NCBI GenBank assembly: GCA_003225615.1
Contig: QIAS01000350.1
Location: forward strand, 1-6,208
Direction of reading: 5' to 3'
DNA from: Acidobacteriota bacterium
GTDB lineage: Bacteria > Acidobacteriota > Terriglobia > Terriglobales > Acidobacteriaceae
Length of the DNA stretch: 6,208 nt
In this document: in pieces, positions 1-4,965 of the stretch
How positions within the stretch are numbered: position 1 is the first letter of the stretch
Layout: every line of letters begins with the position of its first letter
The notes under the pieces: model-generated
What the model saw: only the letters and a program-made list of their open reading frames with translations
Databases searched by the model: none
Told to the model about the DNA's origin: nothing
Program-made: the position numbers and the translations under genes

Positions 1-187
1 TTCTCGCGAGCCATGTTCGCTTCCGGACAACATAAGCAGCCGACGCGACGAATACGACAATGGCCAGCATCCACCACAAGGGTGGGCGCCAGGCATGTCC
101 CCCGACGACAATGCCCGCCGAGAAGGCCAACGCCGCCCACAACAAAGGCTGGCGCGGCCAGGGGCGTCCTTTCAGCGCAGAAGACAT
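1..187 (-). CDS. comEC: ComEC/Rec2-like DNA-uptake channel, N-terminal fragment (runs off window)
   Basis: An open frame begins at ATG 187-185 and continues past base 1, giving 62 codons. The peptide starts MSSALKGRPWPRQPLLW, followed by a hydrophobic segment (about residues 15-31), a short Trp/Pro-rich loop (HAWRPPLWW), a second hydrophobic segment (about 38-55) and a basic stretch (VVRKRTW). This two-helix start followed by a positive patch resembles the N-terminal DUF4131 region of ComEC/Rec2 proteins, inner-membrane channels that carry single-stranded DNA into the cytoplasm during natural transformation. The family call is from remembered similarity of the N-terminus; the diagnostic competence and metallo-beta-lactamase domains lie outside the window. 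A stop (TGA at 218-220) precedes the ATG in frame with no GTG or TTG between, so this is the first usable start. No Shine-Dalgarno sequence is visible upstream. Another polytopic membrane protein is the main alternative. Confidence 0.66.
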   Translation of the reverse strand, partial: MSSALKGRPWPRQPLLWAALAFSAGIVVGGHAWRPPLWWMLAIVVFVASAAYVVRKRTWLAR

Positions 188-210
188 AGGAGTGACGCTC
201 GCGTTAGGAC

Positions 211-224
211 GTTGTGCTCACAAC
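211..224. repeat. Perfect inverted repeat in the comEC leader
   Basis: GTTGTG-CT-CACAAC is a perfect dyad with 6-bp arms and a 2-bp centre, ending 23 bp before the comEC-like start codon. A 2-nt loop is too small for a good RNA hairpin, so a binding site for a dimeric regulator is more plausible than a terminator. The regulator is unknown. Confidence 0.35.
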
Positions 225-251
225 CCGACTCTCTAATCTGCAAGAGATGAA

Positions 252-282
252 CGCGGGTCTGCAAGTTATTGAGACCCACGCG
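252..282 (-). terminator. Possible weak terminator hairpin after the methyltransferase gene
   Basis: The arms CGCGGGTCT (252-260) and AGACCCACGCG (272-282) pair with one or two bulged bases around an 11-nt loop. On the minus strand the stem is followed by TTCATCTCTT, which is U-rich but not a clean U-tract. The stem lies about 50 bp beyond the stop codon of the methyltransferase and before the comEC-like start, which fits termination between the two genes. The large loop and broken U-tract keep confidence low. Confidence 0.3.
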
Positions 283-331
283 CTTTCAGCGAGGAGCACT
301 ACCCTGCGGGAAACAGGGACGAAAGGAAAAG

Positions 332-1792
332 TTACCGCACCAACTGCAACACGCTTTCCAGGTGATACGTCTGCGGGAACAAATCAACCAGGTGCACCTG
401 CTCCACCCGGTAGCCGCCGGCCAGCAACTGCTTCAAATCCCGCGCCAGAGTCGCCGGATCGCAAGACACGCAAGTGATCCGCGGCGACCGCATGGCCGCC
501 AACTTGCCCGAAACGCGCTCTCCTAGCCCGCCTCGTGGCGGGTCCACCACGATCAACTCCGGCTGCAACTCGCCGGATTTTTTCTCAACATACTGCTCAA
601 CCGTGGCCCGGACAGCCTTCACATTCGCGGGAGTATTGTACTGAAGATCGGCAAACGAACTCTGTGACGACTCAACCGCCTCAATGTGATGAAAAGCCCG
701 CGCCAGAACGGTAGAAAACAGGCCCACGCCGGCGTAAAGATCAAGCGCGTTCTCTCCCGAGCGTCCCCGAGTGACAATCGACACCAACTCATCCGTCAAA
801 TACCGGTTAACCTGAAAAAAAGATCCAGCACTAACCCGGTAAGAAGCCGCCGAAGTCCGATAAATAAGCTGGTCCACCCCAACAATGGGCATGAACCCCG
901 CCTCACCAAGGCTCACGTGGCGACGGCCGCCTCGGCCGTCCAGCCGGTCAACCTGCTGACGGGCGCCATGCAGACGGGCATTTGACGAGTCGATGCCGAG
1001 AGAAGCTAAGCCCCCCGGTCCCGCTATGACCCCGGTCACTTCCGGCAACTCACTCTTGAGGGCCTCCGCCCATCTTTCGATCGGAGATCCTTCGTGAACC
1101 TTGGTGTCCTTGGTGGTTACGCCTTGAGTTCTGTCGTCCCGAGAACCAAAAATTTCCACCAGCAAATGTGTGTCTTCCCCATCCACAAAAAACTCAATCT
1201 CCTCAGCCCCCGCCGGCTCCAACCCCGCCCGCCCCAACTTCCAAACCGCCGCTATAGCCCGATTGATCAAAGGAGAGCTAATAGGACACTCTTCCACCAC
1301 CAGCAACTCATGGGAGCCAAACTTGTAGTATCCAACGGCAAACGACGGCGCACTCTGAACCCGAAGCCGCGTCCGATTCCGGTAATTCCACGGAAGCGAC
1401 GGATGCACCTGAACCTCGCTCACCAACTCCACCTTGGCAATTCGCCGCAGATTCTCTTTCAGAATGTCCGCTTTAATCGCCAACTGGTGCTCATACCGCG
1501 CATGCTGGTAATGGCATCCCCCGCAGCGCTGAAAGTAAGGACACCGCGCCTCTACCCGGTCCTCCGACGCTGCCAGTATTTTCTCCAGCCGCGCCCGCGC
1601 AAACCCCGGCTTCTCCTCGACCAGCGAAACTTCCACCCGCTCTCCCGGGAGTACAAAAGGTACGAACACAGCCTTTCCGCGGCCATGCTCGTCGGCAGGC
1701 ATGCGGGCCAGGCCATCGCCGCCGTAGATCAGTTTTTCAATGGTGAATTCCAAACTAGGATTGTATTCGAAGCAGCCTGGGCATCGCGCCAT
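332..1792 (-). CDS. rlmD: 23S rRNA/tRNA uracil-5-methyltransferase, TrmA/RumA (RlmD-type) family
   Basis: This 486-residue protein has the full RumA-type layout. A TRAM-like RNA-binding domain covers about residues 14-75 (LEFTIEKLIYGGDGLAR onward). The [4Fe-4S] cysteines are C84, C90 and C93 (CPYFQRCGGC) with C169 (EECP). The SAM-binding core follows: FFQVN at 325-329, DLYAGVG at 351-357 and VVDPPRGG at 415-422. The catalytic nucleophile is C444 in SCDPATLARD, and the probable general base is E479 in HLES. Such enzymes methylate C5 of a uridine in 23S rRNA or tRNA in the cytosol; the exact target cannot be read from sequence, so the symbol is provisional. It is longer than the usual 430-450 residues, and most of the excess lies at about 217-238 and 268-305, where repeat-like DNA is read in frame. 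The ATG at 1792 is the first usable start because an in-frame TAG lies just upstream. The homologous region begins near residue 14, where a TTG (1753) exists without a ribosome-binding site. Confidence 0.9.
   Translation of the reverse strand: MARCPGCFEYNPSLEFTIEKLIYGGDGLARMPADEHGRGKAVFVPFVLPGERVEVSLVEEKPGFARARLEKILAASEDRVEARCPYFQRCGGCHYQHARYEHQLAIKADILKENLRRIAKVELVSEVQVHPSLPWNYRNRTRLRVQSAPSFAVGYYKFGSHELLVVEECPISSPLINRAIAAVWKLGRAGLEPAGAEEIEFFVDGEDTHLLVEIFGSRDDRTQGVTTKDTKVHEGSPIERWAEALKSELPEVTGVIAGPGGLASLGIDSSNARLHGARQQVDRLDGRGGRRHVSLGEAGFMPIVGVDQLIYRTSAASYRVSAGSFFQVNRYLTDELVSIVTRGRSGENALDLYAGVGLFSTVLARAFHHIEAVESSQSSFADLQYNTPANVKAVRATVEQYVEKKSGELQPELIVVDPPRGGLGERVSGKLAAMRSPRITCVSCDPATLARDLKQLLAGGYRVEQVHLVDLFPQTYHLESVLQLVR
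922..940. repeat. GC-rich perfect palindrome inside the methyltransferase gene
   Basis: Read on the minus strand, GACGGCCGAGGCGGCCGTC has 8-bp complementary arms and a 3-nt loop (AGG). It is translated in frame as DGRGGR, within a Gly/Arg-rich segment (residues 280-297) that has no equivalent in the conserved methyltransferase core. This is the form of a REP-like dispersed palindromic repeat. Copy number elsewhere in the genome cannot be seen here. Confidence 0.5.
1091..1119. repeat. Dispersed 'TTKDTK' type repeat unit, in frame within the methyltransferase gene
   Basis: The plus strand reads TTCGTGAACCTTGGTGTCC followed by TTGGTGGTTA. On the coding strand this gives the peptide TTKDTKVHE (residues 226-234). 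The DNA is itself a set of degenerate short direct repeats (ACCACCAAGGACACCAAGG on the minus strand). Near-identical units recur in many environmental bacterial genomes, usually between genes, and show up in gene predictions as runs of TKDTKxHEG. That recurrence is remembered knowledge, not a search. Here the unit sits in a variable loop between the TRAM/Fe-S half and the catalytic domain and leaves the reading frame open. Confidence 0.65.
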
Positions 1793-1793
1793 T

Positions 1794-1822
1794 GCCAGGA
1801 GCTACCTGGCCACGATTCTCCT
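1794..1822 (-). promoter_or_regulatory. Ribosome-binding region of the methyltransferase, with a hairpin between SD and start codon
   Basis: On the minus strand an AGGAG (1822-1818) lies 25 nt before ATG 1792, too far for normal initiation. Between them GCCAGG-TAGCT-CCTGGC (1810-1794) forms a 6-bp GC-rich stem with a 5-nt loop, ending one base before the ATG. If the stem is folded, the effective SD-to-ATG spacing is 8 nt, a near-ideal value. An alternative reading is a three-codon leader ORF, GTG-GCC-AGG-TAG (from 1813), 4 nt after the same AGGAG and in frame with the gene. Confidence 0.45.
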
Positions 1823-1865
1823 ACCTTCCCAACTCCCCTTCAACGTTGTATTTACGGGCATAGGC

Positions 1866-1899
1866 TGTACATAACTGTACCGACATATCTGTATGTACA
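1866..1899. repeat. Spaced inverted repeat next to the parS-like site
   Basis: TGTACATA (1866-1873) and TATGTACA (1892-1899) are perfect reverse complements separated by 18 bp. CTGTA-type words recur within the interval (1865, 1875 and 1890), and a smaller dyad CATA-TCTG-TATG (1884-1895) is nested in it. The right arm ends 3 bp before the parS-like palindrome. It could be a regulator operator or part of an extended centromere region; the sequence does not decide. Confidence 0.45.
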
Positions 1900-1902
1900 A
1901 AA

Positions 1903-1918
1903 TGTTCCACGTGGAACA
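1903..1918. other. parS: Chromosomal parS site (ParB/Spo0J-binding centromere palindrome)
   Basis: TGTTCCACGTGGAACA is a perfect 16-bp palindrome. It agrees with the conserved bacterial parS motif, usually written TGTTTCACGTGAAACA, including the invariant central CACGTG; the CC/GG variant is the form I recall from Pseudomonas parS sites. ParB binds parS, loads and spreads as a CTP-dependent clamp, and with ParA and SMC directs origin segregation. parS sites cluster close to the replication origin in most bacteria. This copy is intergenic, as often but not always found. No parA or parB lies in the window. A fortuitous palindrome or a regulator site is possible, but 16 of 16 symmetric positions with this core is unlikely by chance. 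Confidence 0.82.
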
Positions 1919-1975
1919 CTTCGCCAATTTGCGTATCATTGCCGCGGGTCAAAGGACCAGGCGGCTGGCAGAACT

Positions 1976-2737
1976 TTACATGTAAAACAGGCTGAGCCGC
2001 GGCAGAGAGTAGCGTTCCAGCAGCCGCTTATGTACATACTGCTTGTGCAGTTGCTCAATTTGCGCGGCCGGCACCTTGCGACGGTACGGAGCGAGATCGC
2101 GGTCGGCTTCAGCGCGCACCGCCAGTATCTGCTCGTCGGGAGTGGCCGCCAGCAAAACGGCAAACAGCTTCTCTTCCAGCACGGTTAACCGCCTCTCCAG
2201 ATCCTCAAGCCGCAAATGTTCGTTCCCCCGCTCTTCGACGCCCTGATCTCCCGGCGGCGGATCCTGGGAACCCGGCTGGGCCTTGCTTTCGATTCCCGAA
2301 GCCAGCTCGCGCAGCGAGTGCGCCGCTTCGATTGCTATCGGCATGGCTGAGATGGCACCGCCCTGGGGCAACTGTGCGGATTCCAATGCTGTGGCATTGC
2401 GTCGCAGGAAAGCCGCAATTTCTGCCGGACCAAATCCGCTCGCGCCTTCGATCTGGGAACGTGTGGCGCCCACGGCGGCCTCTTTCATGTCTTCGGACGC
2501 GGCCAAGACCTCCTGCGCACAGTAGGCGAGGCTGTTTACTTTGCGGGTTTTTGAAGGACGCTGCTCATAGCGCTCGAAAGCCGCTTCAATACCGCGTAGT
2601 ACAGCCTCGAGTGGAATTCCCGCATCCTTCCAGGTCTCGATCAGCGCCCAATCGAGCGTCGAGAGCAGCAGACCGCTGCCACGACGCTTCTGGAAATGCT
2701 CTTCAATTTCTGTGAAGTAGTTGAAGTAGTTTTCCAC
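1976..2737 (-). CDS. Conserved hypothetical protein, possibly restricted to Acidobacteriota
   Basis: The 253-residue protein is not assignable to a named family. Residues 1-90 look like a compact, mostly helical domain with aromatic-rich start MENYFNYFTEIEEHF, then LLLSTLDWALIETWKDAGIPLEAVLRGI broken by W30 and W36. The 'DW..I..W...GIPLE.VL.GI' pattern loosely recalls helical DnaD/DnaB_2-type domains of replication proteins, but that is only pattern resemblance. Residues 92-172 are less ordered and end in a Pro/Gly/Gln-rich linker (AQPGSQDPPPGDQG). Residues 173-196 form a likely coiled coil (LEDLERRLTVLEEKL), followed by a charged helical C-terminus. There is no signal peptide or membrane segment, so it is probably cytosolic. 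The start is a GTG at 2737-2735 with no Shine-Dalgarno sequence; it lies two codons after the coaX stop in the same frame, so translation is probably coupled to coaX. Confidence 0.8.
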   Translation of the reverse strand: MENYFNYFTEIEEHFQKRRGSGLLLSTLDWALIETWKDAGIPLEAVLRGIEAAFERYEQRPSKTRKVNSLAYCAQEVLAASEDMKEAAVGATRSQIEGASGFGPAEIAAFLRRNATALESAQLPQGGAISAMPIAIEAAHSLRELASGIESKAQPGSQDPPPGDQGVEERGNEHLRLEDLERRLTVLEEKLFAVLLAATPDEQILAVRAEADRDLAPYRRKVPAAQIEQLHKQYVHKRLLERYSLPRLSLFYM

Positions 2738-2743
2738 GACGGC

Positions 2744-3724
2744 TCAGCGGGAACGAGACTTGCTGCCCGGCCAAGGCTTGGAATCGTCCGGCAAACCGGC
2801 TTTAGCGGGCGGAGTTGAGGAGGCAGGTTCATTGGCTGAAGACGCGTCGGAATGTTTAGAAGCAGTCGCACCCTTGGTCTTCACCGAGGCAGCTTCACGT
2901 TTCACCGGCAAATTGCGCTCCCAGACAATGCGCAAGCCATCAAGCGTCAGAAGATCGTCAACGGTCTTGATGTATTTCGATCCCGACCCGAATAGCGACG
3001 CCAATCCACCAGTCGCCACCACTTTCGTATCTTTCCCCATCTCTTTCAGAAGCAGCTCGATAACGCCATCCACCAGCCCCAGATAACCGTAATACAGGCC
3101 CGATTGCATGCTGGCAACGGTGTTGGTGCCGATAACGCGTGCAGGCTTGCGGATGTCTACGCGCTGCAGTCGCGCGGTGCGGCCAAAGAGTGCCTCGGCA
3201 GAGATACCGATACCGGGACATATCACTCCGCCGATGTACTCTCCTTTTGGAGACACGCAATCAAATGTGGTGGCCGTGCCGAAATCCACCGAGATGCACG
3301 GGCCACCGTATTTCTCGTACGCCGCAACCGAGTTCACGATACGGTCCGCGCCAACCTCCGCGGGATTGTCGTACTGCACCGGCATCCCGGTCTTCACGCC
3401 GGGCTCGATGAATAGCGGCTTGCTATTAAAGTAGCGTTCACAAACCTGGCGCAGTGTTGAATCCACGGGCGGCACTACCGATGAGATTACGATGCCGCGA
3501 ATCCCGGAAGGCTCCAGATTGTCCATAGCGAACAGATTGCGGAAAAGCACGCCGTACTCGTCCACCGTTTGCGTATGGATAGTCGCCACGCGCCAGTTCG
3601 CGACCAGCCGCTCGTAGCGGACTGCATCAGCCGACAAAACAGCTTCGGCGGCATTCACCTTGGCAACGTGGGCGAATACTCCGAGAACTGTGTTCGTATT
3701 TCCGACATCAAGAACGAGCAACAT
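2744..3724 (-). CDS. coaX: Type III pantothenate kinase
   Basis: CoaX phosphorylates pantothenate with ATP, the first step of coenzyme A synthesis, and belongs to the ASKHA fold. From the ATG at 3724 it starts MLLVLDVGNTNTVLGVF, with the phosphate-binding DVGNT at residues 6-10. GADRI (125-129) contains the catalytic Asp at 127, VDFGTATTFD (146-155) is the second nucleotide-binding motif, and GGVICPGI follows at about 165-172. ATGGLASLFG (237-246) is the adenosine motif. The core ends near residue 272; the remaining roughly 55 residues (REAASVKTKGATASKHSDA onward) are rich in Ser, Ala, Lys and Pro, absent from ordinary CoaX of about 255-265 residues, and probably disordered. A GTG six codons upstream (3742) is an alternative start; the ATG is preferred because the family begins at MLL-DVGNT. 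Neither has a clear Shine-Dalgarno sequence. birA lies 79 bp upstream and the hypothetical gene follows after two codons. Confidence 0.93.
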   Translation of the reverse strand: MLLVLDVGNTNTVLGVFAHVAKVNAAEAVLSADAVRYERLVANWRVATIHTQTVDEYGVLFRNLFAMDNLEPSGIRGIVISSVVPPVDSTLRQVCERYFNSKPLFIEPGVKTGMPVQYDNPAEVGADRIVNSVAAYEKYGGPCISVDFGTATTFDCVSPKGEYIGGVICPGIGISAEALFGRTARLQRVDIRKPARVIGTNTVASMQSGLYYGYLGLVDGVIELLLKEMGKDTKVVATGGLASLFGSGSKYIKTVDDLLTLDGLRIVWERNLPVKREAASVKTKGATASKHSDASSANEPASSTPPAKAGLPDDSKPWPGSKSRSR

Positions 3725-3770
3725 ATTCGTCTTATTTCGCACTGCCGCTTGGCTGGCTTAGACAGCTAAA

Positions 3771-3790
3771 GATCTGTTTTGAAGCAGATC
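3771..3790. repeat. Short hairpin between birA and coaX
   Basis: GATCTG (3771-3776) and CAGATC (3785-3790) form 6-bp arms around an 8-nt loop. On the minus strand only TTTAG follows, so this is not a convincing terminator. It could be a processing or regulatory hairpin in the birA-coaX mRNA, or chance. Confidence 0.3.
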
Positions 3791-3803
3791 ATTGTCAGTC
3801 TCA

Positions 3804-4877
3804 TCAACGCGCCCTGATGGTACCGCTGAGCACGAGGCGCAATCCCTGCGGAGTACGTACCTGTAGAAACCCGCGCTGGTCGAGGCCTTCGGTAACCCCC
3901 TCAAACCCGCCGTTCTCCTCCACTCGCACCTGCCGGCCCCGGGCGTAGGAAGAATGCTCTGCGAAACGCCGCAATATCGATTCGTGCGCATTAGGTTTCT
4001 GCATAAAATTTCGATATTCGCGATGCAGCGATTTTAGCAAAGCTGCGGTTAGTTCCACTCGCGACCATTCAGTTCCGGTTACCAGGCGCAATGAGGTCGC
4101 CTCTTCGCGCAATTCAGGCGGAAACGCTGACTGGTTCACGTTGATTCCGACCCCCACCACGATATATCGCACCCGAGTTGCTTCCGCGTTCATTTCGGTC
4201 AGAATGCCGCAAAACTTTTTGCCCTGTAGCAGCAGGTCATTGGGCCACTTAAGGTCGGGATTGAGGTGAGGATCGATGGATAAAATCGCTTCTCGCGCCG
4301 CGAGCCCTACTGCCAGCGAGAGAACCAGCGCCTCTGAAGGCGGCAGGGACGGACGCAGCACCAGCGAGCAATAAATTCCCGCCGAGCGTGCTGAAAGCCA
4401 GTTGCGCGCTCCCCGCCCGCGGCCTGCGGTCTGCTCTTCGGCCAGGAACACGCTGCCCTCCGGTGCGCCCGCGGCAGCTGCCTCCATGGCGGCGGAGTTG
4501 GTAGAGCCGATCCTGTAATAATGCTGAACCTGTTTGCTGAAGATCGTCCCTTTGAGCAATGGGTTGAGTACATCCGGAAGCAGCAGGTCAGGGACAGCGC
4601 GAAGCTGGTACCCGGTTGCGGGATGCCCGGCGACATCCACGCCCAAGCGCCGCAACTGCTGAATCAGCCGCCATACTTCGGAGCGGTTGGTGCCGATTTC
4701 CTGAGCGAGCTTTGTGCCGCTCATCACAACCGTGGCATTGCCCGTCATCACTTGGATAATGCGGCCCAGGCGCGCGTCCGTTTTTTGGAGACTGGGTGAC
4801 GCGGCCGCCCTCGCCCGCGAAGACTTTTTACCGGACCGGGTTGATAGCGATTTCTTGATGCCGGAATTATGAGGCAC
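3804..4877 (-). CDS. birA: Bifunctional biotin-protein ligase / biotin repressor-type BirA
   Basis: BirA forms biotinyl-5'-AMP and transfers biotin to the carrier lysine of acetyl-CoA carboxylase. Residues 36-92 form a winged helix-turn-helix (SGTKLAQEIGTNRSEVWRLI, wing at AGHPATGYQL), as in ligases that also repress biotin genes. The catalytic domain covers about 115-300: GSTN (124-127), EEQTAGRGRGARNW (147-160, the biotinyl-AMP loop), KWPND (210-214) and GKKFCGILTE (219-228) with the conserved lysine K221. The loop has GA where E. coli has RG (GRGRGAR against GRGRRGR), while the surrounding arginines are kept. A C-terminal SH3-like domain covers about 308-357 (ARGRQVRVEENGGFEGV, then GTI). 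Residues 1-35 are a Lys/Arg/Ser-rich tail not seen in E. coli BirA. The GTG start at 4877-4875 is immediately preceded by an in-frame TGA, and no ATG occurs before residue 44, so it is the only reasonable start despite lacking a Shine-Dalgarno sequence. No BirA operator or biotin-synthesis gene is visible here. Confidence 0.94.
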   Translation of the reverse strand: MPHNSGIKKSLSTRSGKKSSRARAAASPSLQKTDARLGRIIQVMTGNATVVMSGTKLAQEIGTNRSEVWRLIQQLRRLGVDVAGHPATGYQLRAVPDLLLPDVLNPLLKGTIFSKQVQHYYRIGSTNSAAMEAAAAGAPEGSVFLAEEQTAGRGRGARNWLSARSAGIYCSLVLRPSLPPSEALVLSLAVGLAAREAILSIDPHLNPDLKWPNDLLLQGKKFCGILTEMNAEATRVRYIVVGVGINVNQSAFPPELREEATSLRLVTGTEWSRVELTAALLKSLHREYRNFMQKPNAHESILRRFAEHSSYARGRQVRVEENGGFEGVTEGLDQRGFLQVRTPQGLRLVLSGTIRAR

Positions 4878-4942
4878 TCAGGCAGAAAGGACAAATCTCA
4901 AACCAGGCAAGGGCTGCGTGCGCGAAAGCGGGGGGCCGGACG

Positions 4943-4965
4943 CCGGAAGCCGAGTTCCGGTTTTT
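4943..4965 (+). terminator. Intrinsic-terminator-like hairpin facing the plus strand
   Basis: CCGGAA (4943-4948), loop GCCGAG, TTCCGG (4955-4960), then TTTTT (4961-4965): a 6-bp GC-rich stem directly followed by five T on the plus strand. Read on the minus strand, which carries the genes, the T-run is an A-run before the stem and no U-tract follows. Its last base overlaps the nadC stop codon (4967-4965). It would stop plus-strand (antisense) transcripts before they enter nadC from its 3' side; alternatively the stem only protects the 3' end of the nadC message. Confidence 0.5.

Larger units (their letters stand above)
1793..1975. other. Intergenic region between the hypothetical gene and the methyltransferase
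   Basis: This 183-bp region is the largest gap in the window. It holds the hairpin-bridged ribosome-binding region (1794-1822), a pyrimidine-rich stretch on the plus strand (about 1815-1850), a spaced inverted repeat (1866-1899) and the parS-like palindrome (1903-1918). Promoter elements for the methyltransferase are expected here; TTGTAC (1900-1895, minus strand) could be a -35 box, but no -10 box at good spacing convinces me. No clear terminator follows the hypothetical gene. Confidence 0.6.

Noticed and set aside
914..919. Additional CACGTG words at 914-919 and 6134-6139 as further parS sites
   Set aside because: Only the 6-bp core is present; flanks do not match the parS arms (no TGTTNC or GNAACA), so these are chance E-box-like hexamers inside genes.
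1936..2163. Minus-strand 75-codon frame (Cys-rich) overlapping the end of the hypothetical gene
   Set aside because: It overlaps the 253-residue ORF in another frame, has no separate ribosome-binding site and its cysteines form no metal-binding pattern.
1094..2188. A 364-codon open frame on the plus strand covering the start of the methyltransferase, the intergenic region and the end of the hypothetical gene
   Set aside because: It is antisense to two well-supported genes, spans the parS-like site and hairpin, and its product is Arg/Pro/Gln-rich with no domain signal, as expected from the complement of GC-rich coding DNA.
2332..2715. Plus-strand open frame of 127 codons opposite the hypothetical gene
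   Set aside because: Composition is Arg/Pro/Ala-rich and it lies wholly opposite an ORF with credible domains and operon position.
3104..3434. Three overlapping plus-strand open frames opposite coaX
   Set aside because: All are mirror frames of the conserved coaX core; coaX motifs leave no doubt about the coding strand.
4521..4799. Plus-strand open frame opposite the BirA helix-turn-helix
   Set aside because: The minus-strand reading has clear BirA motifs; the plus reading has no recognisable feature.
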